From contig NZ_JAVREH010000023.1 in NCBI RefSeq assembly GCF_031845305.1, forward strand, positions 3,622-67,621: a stretch of 64,000 bases of DNA, given 5' to 3'. Positions 25,815 through 34,010 of this stretch are shown here, one piece after another. A model generated the notes under the pieces. It saw only the letters and a list, made by a program, of their open reading frames with translations. It was not told the DNA's origin and did not search any database. Both the position numbers and the translations under genes were made by a program. How positions within the stretch are numbered: position 1 is the first letter of the stretch; every line of letters starts with the position of its first letter. The DNA is from Jatrophihabitans_A lederbergiae (GTDB taxonomy: Bacteria; Actinomycetota; Actinomycetes; Mycobacteriales; Jatrophihabitantaceae).

Positions 25815-26789
25815 GTGCCGAGCACCACACCGTCCGAATCCCGCTTCGAGACCGACAGCACCGCAAGCGCCGACAGCTCACTCTTCCGAGTCGGTGACCG
25901 GGTCCAGCTGACCGATCCCAAGGGACGGCTGCACACGGTGACCCTGGAAGCGGGCAAGCAGTTCCACACCCACCGCGGTGCCATCGAGCACGACCAGCTG
26001 ATCGGCGTCGCGGAGGGCTCGGTGGTGCAGTCCGCGTCAGGGACCGCCTATCTCGCGCTGCGGCCGCTGCTGAGTGACTACGTGCTGTCGATGCCGCGTG
26101 GCGCGGCCGTCATCTACCCCAAGGACTCCGCGCAGATCGTGGCCCAGGGCGATATCCACCCCGGCGCCCGGGTGCTGGAGGCGGGCGCCGGCTCGGGTGC
26201 CCTGACCTGCTCGCTGCTGCGCGCGGTCGGTCCGACCGGAACGGTGATCTCCTACGAGCGGCGCGAGGACCACCTGGAGCACGCCCGCCGCAACGTCGAC
26301 GCGTTCTTCGGCGAGGCACCCGGCAACTGGGACCTGCGGCTGGCCGATGTGACCGAGCATCCGGCCACCGAGATCGTGGACCGGGTCATTCTCGACATGC
26401 TCGCCCCGTGGGACGTCCTCAGCACAGTCGGCCCCGCACTGCGTCCGGGCGGGGTGCTGATCGGCTACGTGGCCACCACGACGCAGCTGTCCCGACTGGT
26501 CGAGACACTGCGCGAGGACGGCGGCTGGACGGAGCCGCACTCGTGGGAATGCATGGTCCGCAACTGGCACGTCGTCGGTCTGGCTGTGCGGCCGGACCAC
26601 CGGATGCAGGGGCACACCGCGTTTCTCGTCACGGCGCGGCGGCTGGCACCCGGGGTCACCGCGCCCACCCGGCAGCGCCGTCCGGCCAAGGCGGCGGAGC
26701 TGGAAGAGGCCTTCGGCGTCAGCTCCGCGAGCTCGGCCGGCGACACGCCGGACGTGCCGGGCGAGCCGTTCCGTCCCAAGCTGCCGTAG
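25815..26789 (+). CDS. trmI: tRNA (adenine-58-N1)-methyltransferase
   Basis: S-adenosylmethionine-dependent enzyme that makes m1A58 in the tRNA T-loop. About 324 residues: an N-terminal OB-like domain (FRVGDRVQLTDPKGRLHTV), then a Rossmann methyltransferase with VLEAGAGSGALTCSLLRAVG and catalytic-site DMLAPWDVL. It corresponds to Rv2118c. Start is uncertain between GTG 25815 and TTG 25800, neither with a ribosome site. It sits just after the site-2 protease gene (a few nt) and is probably cotranscribed with it. The C-terminal 60 residues are low complexity. Confidence 0.95.
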   Translation: MPSTTPSESRFETDSTASADSSLFRVGDRVQLTDPKGRLHTVTLEAGKQFHTHRGAIEHDQLIGVAEGSVVQSASGTAYLALRPLLSDYVLSMPRGAAVIYPKDSAQIVAQGDIHPGARVLEAGAGSGALTCSLLRAVGPTGTVISYERREDHLEHARRNVDAFFGEAPGNWDLRLADVTEHPATEIVDRVILDMLAPWDVLSTVGPALRPGGVLIGYVATTTQLSRLVETLREDGGWTEPHSWECMVRNWHVVGLAVRPDHRMQGHTAFLVTARRLAPGVTAPTRQRRPAKAAELEEAFGVSSASSAGDTPDVPGEPFRPKLP

Positions 26790-26816
26790 CGACCGTACTG
26801 CCGTAAGAAGGCTCGT

Positions 26817-27110
26817 TCAGGCGTCGGGGCCGGCCACCGGTGTGCCGTCAGCGGCGTCGGCGACGTGGATGCAGTTGCCCGGGCACTCCTTGGCGGAGTC
26901 GAGCACGTCCAGTCGCAGGTTCGCGGGTACGTCCACCCGGACTCCGGCCGCGAGCTTGAGGTCCCCGGCGGCGTCCTTGACGTAGGCGAGCCCGTCGATG
27001 TCGAATTCGAAGACCTCCGGTGCGTACTGCACGCACAATCCGTCACCGGTGCAGAGCTCCTGGTCGATCCACACCTCGAGCTCGGCGGTACCGGTATTGC
27101 TCTCAGACAC
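26817..27110 (-). CDS. Small ferredoxin (3Fe-4S/4Fe-4S type)
   Basis: Cytosolic electron carrier of 97 residues. Cluster ligands: Cys20 and Cys26 (CTGDGLC), then Cys76 in ECPGNC with Cys80 as an extra cysteine. The spacing resembles the 3Fe-4S ferredoxins that serve cytochromes P450, though Cys80 could allow a different cluster. GTG at 27110 has a GAGGAC site. It lies divergently beside mpa, an arrangement also known in other actinobacteria, but any link to the proteasome is unproven. Confidence 0.88.
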   Translation of the reverse strand: MSESNTGTAELEVWIDQELCTGDGLCVQYAPEVFEFDIDGLAYVKDAAGDLKLAAGVRVDVPANLRLDVLDSAKECPGNCIHVADAADGTPVAGPDA

Positions 27111-27232
27111 GCGGCGTCCTCTCGTCGGCTAGTCGCAACCGCGGCCCTGATAGCCCCCTGCTCGGCAGGCAGGGACATCCGCGCGCGGCAGGCGTGATCT
27201 ATGTGTAATCAGATACCAGAGTAGATGCCTCG

Positions 27233-27260
27233 CGATTTCACACCGCCTGTGTAGGGTGAA
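27233..27260. promoter_or_regulatory. Inverted repeat upstream of mpa
   Basis: ATTTCAC (27233-27239) and GTGAAAT (27254-27260) form perfect 7-bp arms around a 14-bp spacer in the 196-bp divergent gap between ferredoxin and mpa. It sits about 47 bp before the mpa ATG, a place typical of an operator or a 5' leader hairpin. Confidence 0.4.
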
Positions 27261-27306
27261 ATTCGAAAGACGCCTTACTCGGCACTGGCATCGGAAGGGC
27301 AAGTAG

Positions 27307-29049
27307 ATGGCGGAAGAGTCCAGCACCGACCCACGCTCCGGCAGGTCCGACGCAGCCGCGCTCGCCTACGAGATAGAGGTGCTGCGGGCTCGGATCGCCG
27401 AGTCGCCGCGGCAGCTGCGGGCTCTCGAGGACCGCCTCGTCGAAACGCAGGCCAGGGTCGCCTCGCTCACCGACCGTAACGAGCGCCTCGCCGACACGCT
27501 GCGAGACGCCCGCGACCAGCTGGTGACGCTGAAAGAAGAGATCGACCGGCTGGCCCAGCCGCCGTCGGGCTACGGCGTCTTCCTCGAGGCCGTGGACGAG
27601 CACAGCGTCGACATCGTCACCGGCGGCCGCAAGCTGCGGGTCTCCGTCTCTCCCGAGGTCGGCATCGACGCCCTTCGCCACGGCCAGGAGGTTCTGCTCA
27701 ACGAGGCCATGAACATCGTCGCCGCGCGCGGCTACGAGCGCGCCGGCGAGGTCGTCACCCTGAAAGAGATCCTGGAGGACGGCGAGCGCGCCCTGGTCGT
27801 CGGGCACACCGACGAGGAGCGCGTCGTCTACCTGGCCGAGGACCTGCGCGGCATCCGAATCCGCTCCGGTGACTCGCTGCTGATGGAGACCAGGTCGTCC
27901 TATGTCTTCGAGATCATCCCGAAGAGCGAGGTCGAGGAGCTGGTCCTCGAAGAGGTGCCGGACATCGACTACACCGACATCGGCGGCCTCAGCTCCCAGA
28001 TCGAGCAGATCCGCGACGCTGTCGAGCTGCCCTTCCTGCACGCCGACCTGTTCATCGAGCACCAGTTACGCCCACCCAAAGGCATCCTGCTCTACGGGCC
28101 GCCCGGCTGCGGCAAGACGCTGATCGCCAAGGCCGTGGCCAACTCGCTGGCCAAGCAGGTGGCCAGGGTCCGCGGCGACTCCGAGCAGGGTCGCTCGTTC
28201 TTCCTCAACATCAAGGGTCCCGAGCTGCTGAACAAGTACGTCGGGGAGACCGAGCGGCACATCCGGCTGGTCTTCCAGCGCGCCAGGGAGAAGGCCAGCG
28301 AAGGCACCCCGGTGATCGTCTTCTTCGACGAGATGGACTCGATCTTCCGCACCCGCGGCTCCGGCGTCTCCTCCGACGTCGAGAACACCATCGTGCCGCA
28401 GCTGCTGAGTGAGATCGACGGCGTCGAGGGCCTCGAGAACGTCATCGTGATCGGCGCGTCCAACCGTGAGGACATGATCGACCCGGCGATCCTGCGTCCG
28501 GGCCGGCTCGACGTGAAGATCAAGATCGAGCGCCCGGACGCCGAGGCGGCCCGCGACATCTTCGCCAAGTACATCCTGCCCACCCTGCCCATCCACCCCG
28601 ACGACCTCGCCGAGCACGGCGGGTCGGCCGAGGCGACCGTGAACGCGATGATCCAGCACACGGTGGAGCGGATGTACACCGAGAGCGACGAGAACCGGTT
28701 CCTCGAGGTCACCTACGCCAACGGCGACAAAGAGACGCTGTACTTCAAGGACTTCAACTCCGGCGCCATGATCCAGAACATCGTGGACCGCGGCAAGAAG
28801 ATGGCGATCAAGGACCTCCTGACGAACGGCCAGCGGGGCTTGCGCATGCAGCACCTGCAGGCAGCCTGCGTCGATGAGTTCCGCGAGAACGAAGACCTGC
28901 CCAACACCACCAACCCCGACGACTGGGCCCGGATCTCGGGCAAGAAGGGCGAGCGGATCGTCTACATCCGCACGCTGGTCTCGGGCGGCAAGGGCAGCGA
29001 GGCGGGACGGGCGATCGACACCATCTCCAATACGGGCCAGTACCTCTAA
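27307..29049 (+). CDS. mpa: Proteasomal AAA+ ATPase Mpa/ARC
   Basis: Hexameric unfoldase that captures pupylated proteins and threads them into the 20S core. 580 residues: N-terminal coiled coil (about 17-85) that binds Pup, tandem OB domains (about 88-245), AAA+ module with Walker A GPPGCGKT at 264-271 and Walker B VIVFFDEMD at 336-344. The C-terminus ends GQYL, the conserved tail with penultimate tyrosine that docks on the core particle. GGAAGGG precedes the ATG. First gene of the proteasome block. Confidence 0.98.
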   Translation: MAEESSTDPRSGRSDAAALAYEIEVLRARIAESPRQLRALEDRLVETQARVASLTDRNERLADTLRDARDQLVTLKEEIDRLAQPPSGYGVFLEAVDEHSVDIVTGGRKLRVSVSPEVGIDALRHGQEVLLNEAMNIVAARGYERAGEVVTLKEILEDGERALVVGHTDEERVVYLAEDLRGIRIRSGDSLLMETRSSYVFEIIPKSEVEELVLEEVPDIDYTDIGGLSSQIEQIRDAVELPFLHADLFIEHQLRPPKGILLYGPPGCGKTLIAKAVANSLAKQVARVRGDSEQGRSFFLNIKGPELLNKYVGETERHIRLVFQRAREKASEGTPVIVFFDEMDSIFRTRGSGVSSDVENTIVPQLLSEIDGVEGLENVIVIGASNREDMIDPAILRPGRLDVKIKIERPDAEAARDIFAKYILPTLPIHPDDLAEHGGSAEATVNAMIQHTVERMYTESDENRFLEVTYANGDKETLYFKDFNSGAMIQNIVDRGKKMAIKDLLTNGQRGLRMQHLQAACVDEFRENEDLPNTTNPDDWARISGKKGERIVYIRTLVSGGKGSEAGRAIDTISNTGQYL

Positions 29050-29113
29050 GGTCGATGGTGGCGCTTAGGACGATGGAGGCGCTGGGCCGAGCGCAGGCAA
29101 GGCGCTCGCCACG

Positions 29114-29119
29114 TAGCGT
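29114..29119 (+). promoter_or_regulatory. -10 box of a leaderless transcript (dop)
   Basis: TAGCGT ends 6 nt before the ATG at 29126. Imperfect repeats of GATGGTGGCGCT type fill the rest of the 76-bp gap after mpa. Confidence 0.55.
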
Positions 29120-29125
29120 GATCAC

Positions 29126-30643
29126 ATGAGCGCAATCCGGGTCATGGGCACCGAGGTCGAGTACGGCATCAGCATGCCGGGCAATCCGAACGCCAACGCC
29201 ATGTTGATGTCGGCCCAGGTGGTCAACGGTTACGCGTCCCTGTTGCCCGGTGGCAGGCGACGACGGCCGGGCTGGGACTTTGAAGAGGAGTCGCCACTAC
29301 GCGACGCCCGCGGCTTCGACCTGTCCGGTCCGAACAACGTCGCCGAGCAGTTCCTCGCCGACGAGGAGGACGCCGGTCTGGCGAACGTGGTACTCCCGAA
29401 CGGCGCGCGGCTGTACGTCGACCACGCCCACCCGGAGTACTCCACCCCCGAGGTCACCTCGCCGCTGGACATCGTCCGCTTCGACAAGGCCGGCGAGCTG
29501 GTGATGGCGGCCGCCGCGGCGCAGGCGCAGCGGCTCAACGGCGCCACGATCACGCTCTACAAGAACAACACCGACAACAAGGGTGTCTCCTACGGCGCCC
29601 ACGAGAACTACCTGATGAGCCGGCAGACCCCGTTCAGCTCCATCGTCAGCCAGCTGACGCCGTTCTTCGTGACCCGCCAGGTGGTCACCGGCGCCGGCCG
29701 GGTGGGCATCGGCCAGGACGGTCACCAGCACGGCTTTCAGCTGAGCCAGCGGGCGGACTTCTTCGAGGTCGAGGTGGGGCTCGAGACGACGCTCAAGCGA
29801 CCGATCATCAACACCCGGGACGAGCCGCACTCCGACGCCGAGAAGTACCGGCGGCTGCACGTCATCCTGGGCGACGCGAACCTGGCTGAGCTGTCCACGT
29901 TTCTCAAGGTGGGCACTACCGCGCTGGTGCTGGCGATGATCGAGGACGGCTGGCTGGGCGAGGACCTGCGCATCGCCGAGCCGGTCCGCGAGCTGCGGGC
30001 GGTCAGCCATGATCCGTCCCTGCGGCACGCGGTGCGGCTGGCCGACGGGCGGAGCATGACCGCTCTGGACGTGCAGCGGGAGTACCTGGATCGGGCGCGC
30101 AAGTACGTCGATGACCGGTACGGCAGCGACGTCGACTCCCAGACCGGGCAGGTGCTCACCGAGTGGGAGTCGGTGCTGACCCGGCTCGGCGAGGACCCGA
30201 TGCTGCTCGCCGGTGAGCTCGACTGGGTGGCCAAGCTGCGGTTGCTCAACGGCTTCGCCGAGCGTGACTCCCTGGACTGGTCCTCGCCGCGGCTGCACGC
30301 GGTGGACCTGCAGTACGCCGACATCCGCCCCAGCAAGGGGCTGTACCACCGGCTGGTGCAGCGCGGCTCCATGCGCACCCTGGTAGCGCCCCGGGACAGC
30401 GCCGCGGCGGCCGACGAACCGCCTACCGACACCCGCGCGTACTTCCGCGGCGAGTGCCTGCGCCGCTATCCGGAATCGGTCGCGGCGGCGTCCTGGGACT
30501 CGGTGGTCTTCGACGTGGGGCGGCAGTCACTGGTGCGGGTTCCGACGATGGAGCCGCTGCGGGGGTCCAAGGCGCACGTCCAGGATCTGCTCGACCGCTG
30601 CCCCACGGCAGAGGCACTCGTGGCGGAACTGCTCGGCCGTTAG
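29126..30643 (+). CDS. dop: Pup deamidase/depupylase
   Basis: Converts the C-terminal glutamine of Pup to glutamate so it can be ligated, and also removes Pup from substrates. 505 residues of the carboxylate-amine-ligase fold: MGTEVEYGISMPG at the start carries the ATP/Mg residues, followed by the Dop-specific insertion near residues 40-80, then TLYKNNTDNKGVSYGAHENYLM and PIINTRDEPHSDAEKYRRLH. The insertion and the ending RGECLRRYP distinguish it from PafA. Pup below ends in Gln, so Dop is required here. Confidence 0.97.
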   Translation: MSAIRVMGTEVEYGISMPGNPNANAMLMSAQVVNGYASLLPGGRRRRPGWDFEEESPLRDARGFDLSGPNNVAEQFLADEEDAGLANVVLPNGARLYVDHAHPEYSTPEVTSPLDIVRFDKAGELVMAAAAAQAQRLNGATITLYKNNTDNKGVSYGAHENYLMSRQTPFSSIVSQLTPFFVTRQVVTGAGRVGIGQDGHQHGFQLSQRADFFEVEVGLETTLKRPIINTRDEPHSDAEKYRRLHVILGDANLAELSTFLKVGTTALVLAMIEDGWLGEDLRIAEPVRELRAVSHDPSLRHAVRLADGRSMTALDVQREYLDRARKYVDDRYGSDVDSQTGQVLTEWESVLTRLGEDPMLLAGELDWVAKLRLLNGFAERDSLDWSSPRLHAVDLQYADIRPSKGLYHRLVQRGSMRTLVAPRDSAAAADEPPTDTRAYFRGECLRRYPESVAAASWDSVVFDVGRQSLVRVPTMEPLRGSKAHVQDLLDRCPTAEALVAELLGR

Positions 30644-30647
30644 CACG

Positions 30648-30663
30648 CCGAGCGAACGCTCGG
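30648..30663 (+). terminator. Perfect hairpin after dop
   Basis: CCGAGCG-AA-CGCTCGG, a 7-bp perfect stem starting 5 nt after the dop stop and followed by TTGATT. The short T-rich tail makes it a weak intrinsic terminator or attenuator before pup. Confidence 0.5.
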
Positions 30664-30752
30664 TTGATTGCGCCGTCGGGATCTGGGCCGGATCGACTGA
30701 ACGGCCGTCCACAACACGCTGAGGGTGTCGAAACGCCGATCCTGGACTGGCG

Positions 30753-30782
30753 TTGACGGATCGGGCTACTAGTGTCGAGATA
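30753..30782 (+). promoter_or_regulatory. Possible pup promoter
   Basis: TTGACG (30753-30758) and GAGATA (30777-30782) are 18 bp apart, about 33 bp before the pup ATG. The -35 is good, the -10 poor. Confidence 0.35.
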
Positions 30783-30814
30783 AACCCGCGCCGGGCGGGT
30801 CTGCGGAGGTAAAC

Positions 30815-31021
30815 ATGGCCAGTCACGAAGGCGGACAGTCCCGTCCCGCCAAGCAGCGCGACGAAGTAACCGACGTCGCGGAGGACACCACCGGCGATGT
30901 CGCGGAGCGGCACGAGAAGCTGACCGACGAGGTCGACGCGATCCTGGACGACATCGACGAGGTGCTCGAGACCAACCCCGAGGACTTCGTCCGCAGCTTC
31001 GTGCAGAAGGGCGGCCAGTGA
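30815..31021 (+). CDS. pup: Prokaryotic ubiquitin-like protein Pup
   Basis: 68 residues, intrinsically disordered and acidic, with the Mpa-binding coiled segment (HEKLTDEVDAILDDIDEVLE) and the conserved tail EDFVRSFVQKGGQ. The final Gln is deamidated by Dop and then joined to substrate lysines by PafA. A strong GGAGGT at 30805-30810 fixes the ATG. The stop overlaps the prcB GTG, so modifier and protease subunit are made together. Confidence 0.98.
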   Translation: MASHEGGQSRPAKQRDEVTDVAEDTTGDVAERHEKLTDEVDAILDDIDEVLETNPEDFVRSFVQKGGQ

Positions 31022-31872
31022 GCGGACAGCACAGTGATTCCTCGCACGGGCTGCTCCGGCTTGCAACCGCAACCGGGTCCTCGTCGTTCGTCGACTTCAT
31101 GGCCACGGCGGCGGCCGACCTGTTGCCCACCCCGACGGTGACCGGCGCGCAGGCCTCCCACGGCGCCGGCTTGGTGCACGCCACCACGATCGTGGCCGCC
31201 ACGTTCAACGGCGGCGTCCTGATGGCCGGTGATCGGCGAGCGACCATGGGCAACCTCATCGCCCAGCGCGATATCGAGAAGGTCTTCGCCTCCGACGACT
31301 ACTCCCTGGTCGGCATAGCGGGCACCGCAGGCATCGCCATCGAGCTCGTGCGGCTCTTCCAGGTCGAGCTGGAGCACTATGAGAAGATCGAGGGAACGGC
31401 GCTTACCCTCGACGGCAAGGCGAATCGCCTGGCCACCATGATCCGGGGCAACCTCGGTGCCGCGATGCAGGGCCTGGCAGTGGTCCCCCTGTTCGCCGGA
31501 TTCGACCTGGACAGCGCCGGCACCAGCGGAGCCGCCGAGGCGGGCCGGATCTACAGCTACGACGTCACCGGTGGGCGTTACCCCGAGCGGTACTACCACT
31601 CCGTCGGGTCCGGTTCGGTGTTCGCCAAGAGCTCGCTGAAGAAGCTGTGGCACCCCGGGCTGACCGAGGACGACGCCGTTGCGGTGGTGGTCGAGGCGCT
31701 GTACGACGCTGCCGACGACGACTCCGCTACTGGTGGCCCCGACCTCACTCGGCAGATCTACCCGGTCGTCTACGCGGCGACCGCTGACGGAACGCGCCGG
31801 GTTCCGGACAGCGCGCTCGACGCGGTCGTCCGCGCGCTGCTCGAGCGCCGGGCCGCGGCCCCTGGCGCCTGA
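31018..31872 (+). CDS. prcB: Proteasome core beta subunit
   Basis: Catalytic subunit of the 20S proteasome, 284 residues. A propeptide of about 55 residues precedes the N-terminal nucleophile Thr56 in HATTIVAATF; the residue before the Thr is Ala rather than the more common Gly. GVLMAGDRRATMGN, GIAGTAGIAIELVRLFQ, VGSGSVFAKSSLKKLW and YDAADDDSATGGPDL are family blocks. GTG start overlaps the pup stop (GTGA). It ends 64 nt before prcA. Confidence 0.97.
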   Translation: MSGQHSDSSHGLLRLATATGSSSFVDFMATAAADLLPTPTVTGAQASHGAGLVHATTIVAATFNGGVLMAGDRRATMGNLIAQRDIEKVFASDDYSLVGIAGTAGIAIELVRLFQVELEHYEKIEGTALTLDGKANRLATMIRGNLGAAMQGLAVVPLFAGFDLDSAGTSGAAEAGRIYSYDVTGGRYPERYYHSVGSGSVFAKSSLKKLWHPGLTEDDAVAVVVEALYDAADDDSATGGPDLTRQIYPVVYAATADGTRRVPDSALDAVVRALLERRAAAPGA

Positions 31873-31936
31873 ACCGCCTCCTGCCAGCCCCCGAATCACC
31901 GCCCTCGAACTACGCCTATGAAACCCGGAGAATTCC

Positions 31937-32731
31937 ATGTCGATGCCGTTCTACGCCTCGGCCGAGCAGATCATGCGCGACCGGTCCGAGTACGCCCGCA
32001 AGGGTATTGCCCGGGGTCGCAGCGTCATCGTCCTCACCTACGCTGACGGGGTGCTCTTCGTCGCCGAGAACACCAGCTCGGCGCTGCACAAGGTCTCCGA
32101 GATCTATGACCGCATCGGTTTCGCCGCGGTGGGCAAGTACAACGAATTCGAGAACCTGCGCGTCGCCGGCATCCGGCTGGCAGACCTGCGCGGCTACTCC
32201 TACGACCGCCGGGACGTGACCGCGCGGGCTCTGGCCAACGCCTATGCGCAGACGCTGGGCTCGATCTTCACCGAGCAGCAGAAGCCGTACGAGGTGGAGC
32301 TCTGCGTGGCCGAGGTGGGCTCGCAGCCAGGTGCTGAACAGCTCTACCGGCTGTCCTATGACGGCACCATCGTGGACGAGCGCAACTTCCTGGTGATGGG
32401 TGGCCAGGCGGAGGCCGTCGCGGCGTCGGTGAAGGACGCCTACAGCGCCGATCTGCCGTTGACCGAGGCGGTGTCACTGGCCGTGCGGGCCCTCGGTTCG
32501 GTGGGCGCGGACGGCGGCGGGTCCCGGACGCTGTCGGCCGAGAGCCTCGAGGTGGCGGTGCTGGACCGCAACCGGGGCACCCGCAAGTTCCGCCGCATCG
32601 CCGGTGCGGCGCTGGCCAGCCTGCTCCCGGCGAGCGCTGAGTCAGGAACGGCCGACACCGGCACCTCCGCGGCTGGTCCCGCAATCGACGGTCCGGACAC
32701 GCCACCCGGGGCACCCGAACTCGGCGACTGA
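31937..32731 (+). CDS. prcA: Proteasome core alpha subunit
   Basis: Gate-forming subunit of the 20S core, 264 residues. MSMPFYASAEQIMRDRSEYARKGIARG is the N-terminal gate and H0 helix; the rest follows the PrcA fold (VLFVAENTSSALHKVSEIYDRI given here in part). The C-terminal 35 residues are Ser/Thr/Pro/Gly-rich and likely disordered. GGAG at 31927-31930 supports the ATG. In the order pup-prcB-prcA it is the last gene before the inserted block at 32.8-37.4 kb. Confidence 0.97.
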   Translation: MSMPFYASAEQIMRDRSEYARKGIARGRSVIVLTYADGVLFVAENTSSALHKVSEIYDRIGFAAVGKYNEFENLRVAGIRLADLRGYSYDRRDVTARALANAYAQTLGSIFTEQQKPYEVELCVAEVGSQPGAEQLYRLSYDGTIVDERNFLVMGGQAEAVAASVKDAYSADLPLTEAVSLAVRALGSVGADGGGSRTLSAESLEVAVLDRNRGTRKFRRIAGAALASLLPASAESGTADTGTSAAGPAIDGPDTPPGAPELGD

Positions 32732-32766
32732 GTCCGGGCGACCCAGCTCGCGTCTTGGCTCGCGAG

Positions 32767-33312
32767 TCAGCCCGCGACGATGTTCGTGCCCGAGATGGCG
32801 ACCTTCACCGCGGGCAGCGGGCGCGAAGCCGGTCCGTTGAGCACGGCTCCGGTAGTGACGTCGAAGACAGAACCATGACAGGGGCAGTCCAGCTGCTTGC
32901 CTGCCGGCGCGACAGCGCAACCCTGGTGCGTGCAGATGGCGCTGAAACCCGCCACCGTGGTGGCGGTCGGACGCGAGATGATGATCTTGGATCCGTCCGC
33001 GCCGGTCGCTGCGATCGCCTCGCCGACCTTGATGTCGGACAGCTTGGCCAGCGCCGGACCGGCCGCTGCCGCCGAACTGCCCGCACCGGCCGTGGCAGAA
33101 CCGGATGCGCCGCCGCTCGCGGAACCGGATGCGCCGGCACCGGCCGAACTGGCAGTGGTCGCGGGGGTCGTCACGGTGTCGCTGCCAGGCTGCGCGGCCT
33201 GGGAGCACCCGGCCAGTGCGAGGCCACCGACGCCGACCACTCCCGCAGTCAGCACATTGCGCCGGCTGACGCCGCCCGACAAGATCCTGCCGCCGTTCTC
33301 AGCATTGCTCAT
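32767..33312 (-). CDS. Rieske [2Fe-2S] lipoprotein with Tat signal
   Basis: 181 residues. The ATG at 33312 is preceded by GGAG. A twin-arginine signal (SRRNVLTAG) runs into a lipobox (LALAGC, Cys36), then a 50-residue Ala/Gly/Ser linker and a Rieske domain: ligands Cys127 and His129 (CTHQGC) and Cys143 and His146 (CPCH), with Cys132 and Cys145 able to form the disulfide. It should be exported folded and lipid-anchored outside. No partner oxygenase or cytochrome is adjacent. It is divergent from the sigma gene and shares its promoter type. Confidence 0.93.
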   Translation of the reverse strand: MSNAENGGRILSGGVSRRNVLTAGVVGVGGLALAGCSQAAQPGSDTVTTPATTASSAGAGASGSASGGASGSATAGAGSSAAAAGPALAKLSDIKVGEAIAATGADGSKIIISRPTATTVAGFSAICTHQGCAVAPAGKQLDCPCHGSVFDVTTGAVLNGPASRPLPAVKVAISGTNIVAG

Positions 33313-33360
33313 GAGGTTCTCCACTCGTCGTCCACACTGGTTGCATCTTCAAGTAGAGCC

Positions 33361-33386
33361 AACGGGATGCGCGCCCGTTCGGTTCA
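33361..33386 (-). promoter_or_regulatory. ECF-type promoter of the Rieske gene
   Basis: On the minus strand TGAACC (33386-33381), 16-nt spacer, CGTTGG (33364-33359 region), about 47 nt before the ATG. Same -35, same spacing and same CGT core as the sigma gene promoter. Confidence 0.65.
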
Positions 33387-33400
33387 CCGCCACGCGCGAT

Positions 33401-33428
33401 TGAACCGAATCCACAGCGGACCCGTATG
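33401..33428 (+). promoter_or_regulatory. ECF-type autoregulatory promoter of the sigma gene
   Basis: TGAACC (33401-33406), 16-nt spacer, CGTATG (33423-33428). This matches the sigma-L consensus described in mycobacteria (TGAACC, CGT). An ATG inside the -10 (33426) is therefore not the translation start. Confidence 0.7.
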
Positions 33429-33461
33429 GGAGATAGCCACCGAACGCCGAAGGGAGCCGGG

Positions 33462-34010
33462 ATGCAGCGCGACACCGCGGCCGTCGATGAGCGCGAACTC
33501 ATGCGCGCACTGCACGACGAGCACGCGGCTGCCTTGTGGGTCTTCGCCATACGGTTGACGGGCGGTGACCGGCAGGCCGCCGAGGATGTCGTGCAAGAGA
33601 CCCTGCTGCGCGCCTGGCGCAATCCGGGTCACCCTGTCTTCACCGCCGAGCAGGCCGGCTCCGCACGCAGCTGGCTCTACACGGTGGCCCGGCGGATCGT
33701 CATCGATGACTGGCGAGCCCGCAGCGTCCGACCCGAGAAGCTGATGCCCGACCTACCCGAGCACGGCGGCACCGATCACACCGATGGCCTGGTCGAGCAG
33801 CGGTTGATCGCCGACGCGCTGCAGCGGCTGAGTCCGGAGCACCGAGCGGTCCTGGTGGAGATGTTCTACCGGCGGGCAACCGTCCGAGAGACTGCCGTCC
33901 AGCTCGGGATCGCCGAAGGCACCGTGAAGTCGCGAACGCATTACGCGCTGCGCGCGCTGAAGCTGGCACTGGCCGAAATGGGAGTGATCGAGACGGGGAG
34001 AATCCAGTGA
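33462..34010 (+). CDS. ECF RNA polymerase sigma factor (SigL-like)
   Basis: 182 residues. Region 2 reads LWVFAIRLTGGDRQAAEDVVQETLLRAWR with the following SWLYTVARRIVIDDWRAR, and region 4 is LSPEHRAVLVEMFYRRATVRETA then LGIAEGTVKSR. ATG 33462 is chosen because AGGGAG precedes it and an upstream ATG lies within the promoter. It overlaps the anti-sigma gene (GTGA). The class is that of ECF factors held by zinc anti-sigma proteins, and its own promoter matches the sigma-L pattern. Resemblance to SigL rests on this promoter and operon layout. Confidence 0.92.
   Translation: MQRDTAAVDERELMRALHDEHAAALWVFAIRLTGGDRQAAEDVVQETLLRAWRNPGHPVFTAEQAGSARSWLYTVARRIVIDDWRARSVRPEKLMPDLPEHGGTDHTDGLVEQRLIADALQRLSPEHRAVLVEMFYRRATVRETAVQLGIAEGTVKSRTHYALRALKLALAEMGVIETGRIQ

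Noticed and set aside
33426..33461. ATG at 33426 as the sigma factor start
   Set aside because: It lies inside the -10 element CGTATG and so upstream of the expected transcript start.
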